Assembly: GCA_018500075.1 (NCBI GenBank)
Contig: JAHBAN010000209.1
Location: 1-16,242, forward strand
Direction of reading: 5' to 3'
DNA: 16,242 nucleotides
Origin: Flavobacteriia bacterium
GTDB lineage: Bacteria > Bacteroidota > Bacteroidia > Flavobacteriales > Flavobacteriaceae
The number at the start of each line of letters is the position of its first letter. Positions within the stretch are counted from its first letter, which is position 1. Under the pieces are notes generated by a model, which was given only the letters and a program-made list of their open reading frames with translations, was not told where the DNA came from and did no database searches. Positions 6,893 to 13,745 of this stretch are shown in pieces. Both the position numbers and the translations under genes were made by a program.

Positions 6893-8014
6893 ATGAGTAT
6901 CAAGACAACCCATGTCGGCTCTCTGCCCCGCACGCAGGAGGTGGTCGATTTCATCTTTGCGCGCGAGCGCGGCGAAGCCTATGACCAAGCCGCCTTTGAC
7001 GCCGCCATGACCGCCGCGGTGGGCGAAACTGTGGCCAAGCAAAAGGCGGTGGGCGTCGATATCGTCTCTGATGGCGAGACCTCCAAAATCAGCTACGCCA
7101 CCTATGTCAAAGACCGCTACACCGGCTTTGACGGCGACAGCCCGCGCAACGCGCCGGCCGATTTGAAGATGTTCCCGAGCTTTCTTGAGCGCCTCGCCAA
7201 CGATGGCGGCACGCCGCAATATGCGCGCCCCATGTGTGTGGGCGAGGTAAAATCAAAAGGGCAGGGCGAGCTGCAAAAAGACATCGCCAATCTCAAGGGC
7301 GCAATGGCGGCCCAAGGCATCGAACGCGGCTTTATGAACGCCGCCTCGCCCGGCGTGATCTCCCTTTTCTTGCAGAATGATCACTACAAAACCCGCGAAG
7401 CCTATCTCGCGGCGCTGGCCGATGCGATGAAGGAGGAATACGAAACCATCGTCGCCTCCGGGCTGGATTTGCAGCTCGACTGCCCCGATCTGGCGCTCAG
7501 CCGTCATATGCTGTTCACCGATCTGTCTGATGCAGAGTTCCTCAAAGTCGCGGCAAGCCATGTCGAGGCGCTCAACCATGCGCTGCAAGACGTGCCGGCC
7601 GAGAAAGTCCGTGTGCACATCTGCTGGGGCAATTACGAAGGCCCGCATTGCTGCGATATCCCGATGAGCAAGATGTTTGACACGCTCATGAGCACCAAAG
7701 CGCGCTATATGCTGTTTGAAACCTCAAACCCGCGCCACGGCCACGAATGGGCCGTGTTCCGCGACCGCAAGGCCGATATCCCCGAGGATAAAGTGCTTGT
7801 CCCCGGTGTCGTGGACACCACAACAAACTTTGTCGAACACCCCGATCTTGTGGCCGAGCGCATCCGCCGCTTTGTCGATATCGTCGGTCAAGAGCGGGTT
7901 ATTGCCGGCTCTGACTGCGGCTTTGGAACCTTTGCCGGCTTTGGCGCGGTCGATCCTGCGATTGCCTATGCCAAACTGGAAGCCCTGTCAGAGGGGGCTG
8001 CGCGCGTCACATGA
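6893..8014 (+). CDS. cobalamin-independent methionine synthase family protein (stand-alone MetE C-terminal catalytic domain)
   Basis: A 373-residue protein matching only the C-terminal, zinc-binding barrel of MetE; canonical MetE is about twice as long with an N-terminal barrel. It begins with TTHVGSLPR, typical of the family. The presumed zinc ligands are all visible: His242 and Cys244 (VHICWGNYEG), Glu276 (LFETSNP) and Cys342 (GSDCGFGT). Such proteins activate a thiol for alkyl transfer. Relatives include core-MetE methyltransferases and the epoxyalkane:coenzyme M transferases. AAGGA lies six bases before the ATG at 6893. The stop overlaps the next start by ATGA. In this cluster it more likely handles a pathway intermediate, for example moving a methyl group or adding or removing a thiol, than making methionine for the whole cell. 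That is inference. Confidence 0.88.
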   Translation: MSIKTTHVGSLPRTQEVVDFIFARERGEAYDQAAFDAAMTAAVGETVAKQKAVGVDIVSDGETSKISYATYVKDRYTGFDGDSPRNAPADLKMFPSFLERLANDGGTPQYARPMCVGEVKSKGQGELQKDIANLKGAMAAQGIERGFMNAASPGVISLFLQNDHYKTREAYLAALADAMKEEYETIVASGLDLQLDCPDLALSRHMLFTDLSDAEFLKVAASHVEALNHALQDVPAEKVRVHICWGNYEGPHCCDIPMSKMFDTLMSTKARYMLFETSNPRHGHEWAVFRDRKADIPEDKVLVPGVVDTTTNFVEHPDLVAERIRRFVDIVGQERVIAGSDCGFGTFAGFGAVDPAIAYAKLEALSEGAARVT

Positions 8015-8706
8015 ACGACTCTCTGCTCACCCTTTTGAAAAAAGTCGACACGCCCACAGTCTGCAACGCCATTGAAGTGGCCCAGGGCAAACGCGGCTTT
8101 GCCCGATTCACCCGTGGCACCATGCTGGCCTCCGCGCCCGAAGAGGGCGCGATGGTCGGCTATGCCCGCACCGCCAAAATCGCGGCACTCGCCCCGCCGG
8201 CAGAGCCGCCCGAGCAGATCAAGGCGCGGCGCATGGCGTATTACCGCCATATGGCAACGGGGCCGCGCCCCGCGCTCGCCGTGGTGGAAGACCTCGACTA
8301 CCCCGAGGCTGTCGGCGCCTATTGGGGCGAAATCAATACGACGGTGCACAAAGGCTTTGGCCTCGCAGGCGCGCTGACCAACGGGGTGATGCGCGATCTG
8401 GGCGACTTGCCCGACGGCTTTCCCGTTGTGGCAGGCTCGATCGGGCCGAGCCATGCCTTTGTCCATGTCCGCGAGGTCGGCACAGGGGCCGATATCATGG
8501 GGCTGCGCGTGGAGGAGGGCGAGCTTGTCCACGCCGACCGCCACGGCGCGCTGGTGATTCCGCCTGATGTGCTGGACCGGCTGGAAGCGGCGATTGTGAC
8601 GCTTCTGGAGACCGAAAAGCTGGTGCTCGAACCTGCCCGCAGCGAAGGCTTTGACTTTGAGGCTTTTGAGGCCGCGTGGTCCGCCTTTGAGGCAGCGCGC
8701 ACCTGA
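8011..8706 (+). CDS. RraA-like / HMG aldolase family protein
   Basis: A 231-residue member of the RraA fold family, which includes divalent-metal pyruvate aldolases (4-hydroxy-4-methyl-2-oxoglutarate/4-carboxy-4-hydroxy-2-oxoadipate aldolases), oxaloacetate decarboxylases and the RNase E regulator RraA. The aldolase-type spacing is present: Glu107 (YWGEI), then Arg128-Asp129 twenty-one residues on (TNGVMRD). The usual Asp in the DGxxRD loop is Asn124 here. A second conserved block, EEGELVHADRHGALVIP, is at about residues 168-184. The start lies in an ATGA overlap with the MetE-like gene, so the two are translated together. A final retro-aldol or decarboxylation giving pyruvate would suit a catabolic operon, but this is inference. 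It is the last gene before a long non-coding stretch. Confidence 0.85.
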   Translation: MNDSLLTLLKKVDTPTVCNAIEVAQGKRGFARFTRGTMLASAPEEGAMVGYARTAKIAALAPPAEPPEQIKARRMAYYRHMATGPRPALAVVEDLDYPEAVGAYWGEINTTVHKGFGLAGALTNGVMRDLGDLPDGFPVVAGSIGPSHAFVHVREVGTGADIMGLRVEEGELVHADRHGALVIPPDVLDRLEAAIVTLLETEKLVLEPARSEGFDFEAFEAAWSAFEAART

Positions 8707-8731
8707 GCGCCGCCCCATAGATCAGACGGCC

Positions 8732-8862
8732 CGACCCGGGCGACCCGGCAGCGGCGACCCGGCGGCGCGCGCTCTGCGCGCACAGGTTTGTAAAGGGGGG
8801 GCGCACGCGCCCCCCTCGGCCTGCGGCCTCTCCCCCCCGTGGATATTTTCAGAAAGAAAAAG
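8732..8862 (+). repeat. GC-rich intergenic element with hairpins, possible terminator
   Basis: The spacer after the RraA-like gene has three direct copies of CGACCCGG (8732-8739, 8741-8748, 8755-8762). A hairpin GCGCGC-TCT-GCGCGC follows at 8767-8781. A strong hairpin with an eight-base-pair stem and CACG loop lies at 8796-8815, with a G run facing a C run. Then come GGCC-TGC-GGCC and a C run leading into GTGGATATTTTC and an A-rich tail. There is no U-tract directly after the big hairpin, so a textbook intrinsic terminator is not shown. From memory, similar structured elements recur between genes in Roseobacter genomes; I could not check copy number. Confidence 0.4.
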
Positions 8863-8890
8863 TCAATCGGGGCGGCGGGCGTTTGCGCGC

Positions 8891-8917
8891 TTGACCTCTG
8901 TGAAGGACTCGTAATAG
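8891..8917 (+). promoter_or_regulatory. candidate promoter of the cobalamin riboswitch / btu operon
   Basis: TTGACC at 8891-8896 matches five of six bases of the sigma-70 -35 consensus. TAATAG at 8912-8917 is a possible -10 with a 15-base spacer; a 17-base alternative would be ATAGGA. Transcription would then begin near 8924, just where the riboswitch aptamer starts. That placement is the main support. Confidence 0.4.
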
Positions 8918-8925
8918 GAGGAAGC

Positions 8926-9096
8926 ATTCTGGTCCGGCATTTGCCGGTGAATAGGGAATGTGGTGCGGCTTGCGAGCCTACTCCACGACCGCCCCCGCAA
9001 CTGTAAGCGGCGAGCGAAGCTGATAGAAGCCACTGCCCCGAAAGGGTGGGAAGGTTCGGCTTAGCCCCGACCCGCAAGTCAGGAGACCTGCCAGGA
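8926..9096 (+). promoter_or_regulatory. cobalamin riboswitch (aptamer)
   Basis: The conserved blocks of a cobalamin aptamer appear in order. GGTGAATAGGGAATGTGGTG begins near 8946. CCCGCAACTGTAA is at 8994-9006. The B12-box core GCCACTG is at 9029-9035, followed by GGGAAGG. CAAGTCAGGAGACCTGCC is at 9075-9092. It lies in the leader of btuB. In this class, adenosyl- or other cobalamins bind the RNA and lower expression of downstream uptake genes. Ends are approximate. Confidence 0.95.
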
Positions 9097-9132
9097 TGAT
9101 CACCCTACCGGTGTGCGAGGGGCGCATGGGTA

Positions 9133-9192
9133 ACGGAGTTTCCGTCGTGGTGGCATTCGCTGTAACCACGGGGGAGCTTTGTCTTCTCCCGT
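9133..9192 (+). promoter_or_regulatory. riboswitch expression platform with competing hairpins
   Basis: Three stems can form between the aptamer and btuB. ACGGA-GTT-TCCGT is at 9133-9145. CGTGGT (9146-9151) pairs with ACCACG (9165-9170). A nine-pair stem joins ACGGGGGAG (9168-9176) to TTCTCCCGT (9184-9192), using two G-U pairs. The last two share bases 9168-9170, so they exclude one another, as expected of a switching platform. No U-tract follows, so Rho-dependent or translational control is as likely as an intrinsic terminator. Confidence 0.45.
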
Positions 9193-9231
9193 CTCAATGA
9201 CTTGCGCGCATGGCGCAGGAGAAGGACCAAA

Positions 9232-11079
9232 ATGTACTCTACACTCAAGGCCTCTGCCGCTCTCGCATTGCTGCTCGCCCATACCCCCGCTTATGCCCAA
9301 GAGGCGTTTGATCTGGGGGAGATTACGTTGTTTTCCAATCAGGTGCTGACAGAGCTGTCCCGCTCCGGCACCACAACCGAGGTTGTCACGGAAGATGAAA
9401 TCGCAGATGCGCCCGAAACCAGCCTGTCTGATGTTCTTGCGACATTGCCGGGGGTGACAGCCACGGCAACCGGCGGGGTGGGCGCGCAAACAACCCTTCG
9501 TATTCGTGGCCTTGGCGCGGGCTATGTGCCTGTGTATCTGGATGGGATCGAGATTTCTGATCCGGCCAGCACGGGCGCTGGCTACAACTGGGGCGGCCTC
9601 ACAACAGGCGGCCTGTCGCGGATCGAAGTGCTCAAGGGCGGTCAATCGGCCCGCTTTGGTGTCAATGCGGCTGGGGGTGTTGTGAACCTCTCTTCGTATC
9701 GTCCGACAAAAGACGGCTTTTCCGGCCAAAGCGCTGTTGAGTTCGGGGCCTATGGCACAAAGAGCGCCTCACTGGGTCTTGGCTTTATGGACGAGCGCAC
9801 CGAAGTGGGCTTCTCGCTTTCAAAGTTTGAGACTGACGGGTTTTCGGCGTCGTCTTCCGGCGCGGAAGCCGATGGTTATTCAGCGACGCGCGCAAACCTT
9901 TTTGTAAAATACGAGCTGACAGATCATGCCCGTATCGGTGCAGCGCTGCTCTCTATCGACTCAGCAGGCGAGTTTGATGAGTTTGGAGGCGATGGCGCTG
10001 CGCCATTTGATGAGACGAATGAAAACCAAACTCTCGGCGCACGTGTGTTTGGGGAGTTTGACACTGGCGCCGTGACGCATGAGATTTCTGCATCCTATTT
10101 TGATATTGACCGTGTGAGCTATGCGACCCATTGGTCTGGCAGCCCGCTTGTTGCCACAGAGTTCGACGGCAAGCGCAGGACACTTGGATACAAAGCGACC
10201 TATCAGGAAAACGAAAATACGCTCTGGACCTTCGGTCTCGATCACATGGCTGAAGAAACGGCTTCTGCAAGCGCAGATGTTAACAGCGCCTATGTTGAAA
10301 CAGCGTTTGCAATGAGTGAGACGCTCGATCTGACAGGTTCTTTGCGGTATGATGATCACAGTGATCTTGGTGGCCAAGCCACTGGCCGTGTTGCCGCAGC
10401 CTATCGCGCCTCTAATGATTTGGTTCTGCGGGCCCAAGCGGCTACGGGCTACAAGCCACCGTCATTGTTCCAATCGACAACAAACGCAGCCAATAGCACC
10501 GTTACTCTGGCGCCAGAAGAAAACACGACCTTTGAGTTGGGTCTTGAGAAAACCTATGGCGAAGTTGGTTTTGTCCGAGCAACCGCGTTCTACAATGATC
10601 TTGAGAACCATTTGGTCTATGAAGGAACCTGTTCAACACCATCGGATCCGTTGAATACGAGCTACTGTTATGCTCAATCCAACTTTAAATCCAAAGGTCT
10701 TGAGCTGTCGGGGGGATTTGATTTGAATGAGACATGGGCCATCACAGGCGCTTATACCTACACGGATGCCTACCGCCCCACTGGCCGCGCAGGCCGTGTT
10801 CCACGCCATGATCTGCACATTGGTATCAACGGTGAGTTTGCCAACGGCTTCGCTGGTGGTCTTGGGGTCAATTATATTGCCGACCGTTTTGATCGAGACA
10901 ACGGCAGCACGCCGATGCCCGATTATACCACGGTCAATGCTCATGTGAGCTATAAGGTCAATGATAGCACTGAAGCTTATTTGCGCGTGGTGAACCTGTT
11001 TGATGAAGATTATGAAGTGGTCAACGGGTTTAATACATCCGACCGCGCGCTTTACTTTGGTGTCCGTGCGTCTTTCTAG
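9232..11079 (+). CDS. btuB: TonB-dependent vitamin B12 outer-membrane receptor BtuB
   Basis: A 615-residue outer-membrane receptor, close to the 614 of E. coli BtuB. It has a signal peptide (MYSTLKASAALALLLAHTPAYAQ), a possible TonB box near ITLFS, and a plug domain at about residues 45-150 (VVTEDEIADAPETSLSDVLATLPGVT through GGVVNLSSY). A long beta barrel ends in LYFGVRASF, with the terminal Phe expected of outer-membrane barrels. The ATG at 9232 is chosen over an upstream in-frame TTG because AGGAGAAGGA sits just before it and the signal peptide begins there. It imports cobalamin or related corrinoids using TonB energy. The preceding cobalamin riboswitch and following btuFCD support the substrate. 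Two cysteines about 13 residues apart (EGTCST...SYCYA) could bridge an outer loop. Its GC content is clearly lower than that of adjacent genes. Confidence 0.93.
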   Translation: MYSTLKASAALALLLAHTPAYAQEAFDLGEITLFSNQVLTELSRSGTTTEVVTEDEIADAPETSLSDVLATLPGVTATATGGVGAQTTLRIRGLGAGYVPVYLDGIEISDPASTGAGYNWGGLTTGGLSRIEVLKGGQSARFGVNAAGGVVNLSSYRPTKDGFSGQSAVEFGAYGTKSASLGLGFMDERTEVGFSLSKFETDGFSASSSGAEADGYSATRANLFVKYELTDHARIGAALLSIDSAGEFDEFGGDGAAPFDETNENQTLGARVFGEFDTGAVTHEISASYFDIDRVSYATHWSGSPLVATEFDGKRRTLGYKATYQENENTLWTFGLDHMAEETASASADVNSAYVETAFAMSETLDLTGSLRYDDHSDLGGQATGRVAAAYRASNDLVLRAQAATGYKPPSLFQSTTNAANSTVTLAPEENTTFELGLEKTYGEVGFVRATAFYNDLENHLVYEGTCSTPSDPLNTSYCYAQSNFKSKGLELSGGFDLNETWAITGAYTYTDAYRPTGRAGRVPRHDLHIGINGEFANGFAGGLGVNYIADRFDRDNGSTPMPDYTTVNAHVSYKVNDSTEAYLRVVNLFDEDYEVVNGFNTSDRALYFGVRASF

Positions 11080-11896
11080 GCTCATAAGTGTTGCCGCGCT
11101 GGTGTTTGCTGGCGCGGCGGCTTTTGCCGGGGCACCGCAGAAGGTTGTCTCGCTGAATGTCTGTACCGATCAGCTTGCCATGTTGGTGGCGGGGGAGGGG
11201 CAGATTTATTCGCTCTCTGCCCTCGCGGTTGATCCGCGTATTTCGGGGATGGTTGAGCAGGCGCGCGCCTATCATATCAATTCTGCCCGCGGCGAAGAAA
11301 TCTATCTCATGAAGCCCGATCTTGTCCTTGCGGGGACCTATACGGCGCGCGCCTCTGTGGAAATGCTGGAGCGCCTCGGCGTGCCGGTGTTGCGCATGGC
11401 GCCGGCCAGTGGCCTTGCGGATGTGCCGTTGCGGCTGCGCGAGATGGGTCGGGCGCTGGGCCGCGAGGCGCGCGCCGAGGCGCTTGTGGCAGATTTTGAG
11501 GCCGGGCTTGCGCGCTTGCGCACCGATGCGCCAAAGCAGCGCCCCCGCGCGGTTGGCTATGCGGCCAACGGCTATACCTCGGGCGCCCATACCCTTCCCG
11601 ACGAGATGATCGCCGCCGCGGGCTTTATCAATATCGCCTCCGAGCTGGGTATCGACTATGGTGGCCGTATGCCGCTGGAACATCTCGCCATGAGCGCACC
11701 GGATCTGGTGATCAGCTCGACGCCCTATGCCGGAGCCTCGCGCGCCGAAGAGGTGCCCCAGCATCCGGTTGTGCGCGCGGTCACAGGCGGCGGCGCGCCT
11801 GTCAGCATGGTCAGCCGTGACTGGTCCTGTGGCACACCGCTTGTCTTGCGCGCGATAGAAGAGCTGGCCGGCAAGCGGCGGGCGCTTGTGCCATGA
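11066..11896 (+). CDS. btuF: cobalamin ABC transporter periplasmic binding protein BtuF
   Basis: A 276-residue class III substrate-binding protein that would carry cobalamin from BtuB to the inner-membrane permease. It starts with an export signal (RLSRLISVAALVFAGAAAFAG), then KVVSLNVCTDQLAMLVA. A middle section, MKPDLVLAGTYTARASVEMLERLGVPV, is typical of the two-lobed helical-backbone fold. No lipobox is seen, so it is probably a free periplasmic protein. The start is a GTG inside the end of btuB (14-nt overlap); GTG at 11060 is an alternative, and no strong ribosome site precedes either, suggesting coupling to btuB translation. The stop overlaps btuC by ATGA. Related iron-siderophore binding proteins look similar; the riboswitch decides in favour of corrinoids. 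Confidence 0.88.
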   Translation: MRLSRLISVAALVFAGAAAFAGAPQKVVSLNVCTDQLAMLVAGEGQIYSLSALAVDPRISGMVEQARAYHINSARGEEIYLMKPDLVLAGTYTARASVEMLERLGVPVLRMAPASGLADVPLRLREMGRALGREARAEALVADFEAGLARLRTDAPKQRPRAVGYAANGYTSGAHTLPDEMIAAAGFINIASELGIDYGGRMPLEHLAMSAPDLVISSTPYAGASRAEEVPQHPVVRAVTGGGAPVSMVSRDWSCGTPLVLRAIEELAGKRRALVP

Positions 11897-12876
11897 TGCG
11901 CCTTATGAGCCTTCTCGGCGCGGGGGTTGCGCTTTTGTTTGCGGCCTCGCTCGCCATTGGCCCCGCCGAGGCGAGCTTTGGCCAAAGCCTCACTTCCCTT
12001 TTGCGCGATGACGGAACGCCCTTCACCTTGGTGATGCGCGAAATCCGCCTGCCGCGCGCCCTTCTGGCCGTGATGATCGGCGCGTCCCTCGGCCTCGCAG
12101 GGGCCGCGATGCAGGGCTACTTGCGCAATCCCCTCGCCGAGCCGGGGCTGATCGGGGTCAGCTCCTCTGCGGCGCTCGGGGCGGTGCTCTCGCTGCAAAC
12201 CGGCTTTGCGGCGGCCTTTGCGCTGGCCTTGCCGCTCTCGGCGCTGGCGGCGGCGCTTGTCGGGGTCTTGCTCGTGCTGATGCTCGCTGGACCGCGCGGC
12301 GCCTCGATGACGCTTATTCTGGCAGGGATCGCGATTTCCGCCATGGCGGGCGCGCTGATCTCGCTGGTGCTCAACCTCTCGCCCAATCCCTATGCCGCCA
12401 ATGAAATTGTCTTCTGGATGATGGGGTCGCTGGCTGACCGCTCCATGCTGCACGTCTGGCTGGCCTTGCCCGTCATGGCGCTGGGCTGGGGCCTGCTGAG
12501 CACTCTGGGGCGCGGCCTTGATGCGCTCACGCTGGGCGAAGATGCGGCCAGCTCGATGGGGATCAATCTCTCGCGTCTGCGGCTGTCGCTGGTGGTCGGG
12601 GTGTCCTGCGTTGTCGGCGCAGGAACGGCTGTCGCAGGGGCCATCGGCTTTGTCGGGCTGGTTGTGCCCCATCTTCTGCGCCCCTTTGTGGGGGGGCGTC
12701 CGTCGCGGCTGCTCTGGGCCTCGGCACTTGGCGGTGCGGCGCTGGTTCTGGCCGCCGATATTGCTGTGCGCCTGATCATGCCCGACCGTGATCTCAAGCT
12801 GGGCGTTGTGATGGCGCTGATTGGCGCGCCGCTGTTTTTGCATCTGATCTTCAAGACCCGGAGGGAGCTGTCATGA
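11893..12876 (+). CDS. btuC: cobalamin ABC transporter permease BtuC (FecCD family)
   Basis: A 327-residue, very hydrophobic inner-membrane permease of the BtuC/FecCD family, normally with ten transmembrane helices. Family blocks are visible: REIRLPRALLAVMIGASLGLAGAAMQ, NPLAEPGLIGVSSSAALG, and GAIGFVGLVVPHLLR, the loop that contacts the ATPase. It would form a dimer that passes cobalamin from BtuF into the cytoplasm, driven by BtuD. ATGA overlaps join it to btuF upstream and btuD downstream. A second ATG directly follows the first, so the start could be one codon later. GC content here is much higher than in btuB. A siderophore substrate is possible by sequence alone, but the B12 riboswitch makes cobalamin or a precursor more likely. 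Confidence 0.92.
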   Translation: MMRLMSLLGAGVALLFAASLAIGPAEASFGQSLTSLLRDDGTPFTLVMREIRLPRALLAVMIGASLGLAGAAMQGYLRNPLAEPGLIGVSSSAALGAVLSLQTGFAAAFALALPLSALAAALVGVLLVLMLAGPRGASMTLILAGIAISAMAGALISLVLNLSPNPYAANEIVFWMMGSLADRSMLHVWLALPVMALGWGLLSTLGRGLDALTLGEDAASSMGINLSRLRLSLVVGVSCVVGAGTAVAGAIGFVGLVVPHLLRPFVGGRPSRLLWASALGGAALVLAADIAVRLIMPDRDLKLGVVMALIGAPLFLHLIFKTRRELS

Positions 12877-13634
12877 CGGCGCTTCTGTCGCTTGAGCGCC
12901 TCACAGCCCTGCGGGGCGAGTGCCCTGTGGTGGATGATGTCACCGTGGCGGTGGGGCAGGGCGAATGCGTTGGGTTGATCGGCCCCAATGGCGCAGGCAA
13001 GACGACCTTGATGCGCGCCGCGCTCGGGCTTCTGGCGGCCAAAGGCGCAAGCTCGCTCACCGCGCTTTCGCCCGCCGAGCGCGCCCGTGCCGTGGCCTGG
13101 CTTCCCCAGTCGCGTGATATCGCCTGGCCGATGACGGTCCAAACAGTGGTTGCGCTGGGCCGTATCCCGCATCTGCCGCGCAGCACAAAGCTGCGCCCCG
13201 AGGATCAGGCCGCCGTGGATGCGGCCCTCGCCGAAACCGGCCTGACCGGGTTTGCCGACCGCCTTGCCAACCAGCTCTCCGGCGGCGAACAGGCGCGCGT
13301 TCTGATTGCCCGCGCCTTGGCGCAGCAAACGCCCCTGCTGATGGTGGACGAGCCGATCGCCGGCCTCGATCCGGCCCATCAGATCAGCACAATGGAAAGC
13401 TTTGCAGCCCTCGCCCGAGAGGGCAAATCGGTGATCGTGTCGCTGCACGACCTCGGCCTCGCAGCGCGCCATTGCACGCGCATATTGATGCTGTCCCAAG
13501 GCCGTCTCGTGGCCGATGGCACGCCCGCCCAAGTGCTCACACCCGAGCGGCTCAATGAGGTCTTTGGCATCCGTGTGTTTTATGAAAGCACGGCGCAAGG
13601 CCCTATCTTCCAGCCCACCGAAGTCACCCGCTAG
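12873..13634 (+). CDS. btuD: cobalamin ABC transporter ATP-binding protein BtuD
   Basis: A 253-residue ABC ATPase with a complete set of motifs: Walker A GPNGAGKT at residues 37-44, Q-loop Gln79, signature LSGGEQ at about 135-140, Walker B LLMVDEP at about 155-161, and the switch histidine His192 (SLHDLG). It would power the BtuC permease. The start overlaps the btuC stop by ATGA. The gene closes the riboswitch-controlled operon; no terminator hairpin was seen in the short spacer after its TAG. A general iron-siderophore role is the alternative, less likely given the leader. Confidence 0.93.
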   Translation: MTALLSLERLTALRGECPVVDDVTVAVGQGECVGLIGPNGAGKTTLMRAALGLLAAKGASSLTALSPAERARAVAWLPQSRDIAWPMTVQTVVALGRIPHLPRSTKLRPEDQAAVDAALAETGLTGFADRLANQLSGGEQARVLIARALAQQTPLLMVDEPIAGLDPAHQISTMESFAALAREGKSVIVSLHDLGLAARHCTRILMLSQGRLVADGTPAQVLTPERLNEVFGIRVFYESTAQGPIFQPTEVTR

Positions 13635-13705
13635 GGCGAAAAAAGTAGAAACACGGGCTTGATCGCTCTAGGGTTCTGTGTAGGTATGCGCGCAACCGAT
13701 ATTTC

Positions 13706-13719
13706 CGACCGATCGGTCG
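13706..13719. promoter_or_regulatory. perfect 14-bp palindrome, candidate operator
   Basis: CGACCGATCGGTCG is its own reverse complement over 14 bases. It lies 27 bp before the TRAP small-subunit start and about 70 bp after btuD, in the only promoter-sized spacer there. TTGATC at 13659-13664 and TAGGTA at 13681-13686 are a weak possible promoter just upstream, which would place the palindrome over the early transcript. Sites of this form are often bound by TetR-type repressors; the protein is not identified. Confidence 0.5.
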
Positions 13720-13745
13720 ATGATATGGCGATCTGGGGGGAGCCA

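Noticed and set aside
6893..8014. Canonical MetE methionine synthase
   Set aside because: The N-terminal half of MetE is absent and there is no trace of it upstream, where the bicupin gene ends 37 nt before.
8796..8815. Intrinsic terminator
   Set aside because: The hairpin is strong but not followed by a U-tract, so it is listed only as part of a structured element rather than as a terminator.
8319..9077. Minus-strand open frame across the RraA-like gene end, spacer and riboswitch
   Set aside because: It runs through the cobalamin aptamer and GC-rich hairpins and encodes an Arg/Pro/Ser-rich translation with no family resemblance.
12390..13598. Minus-strand open frame of about 400 codons opposite btuC and btuD
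   Set aside because: btuD has every ABC motif on the plus strand; the antisense translation is low-complexity and Arg/Gln-rich.
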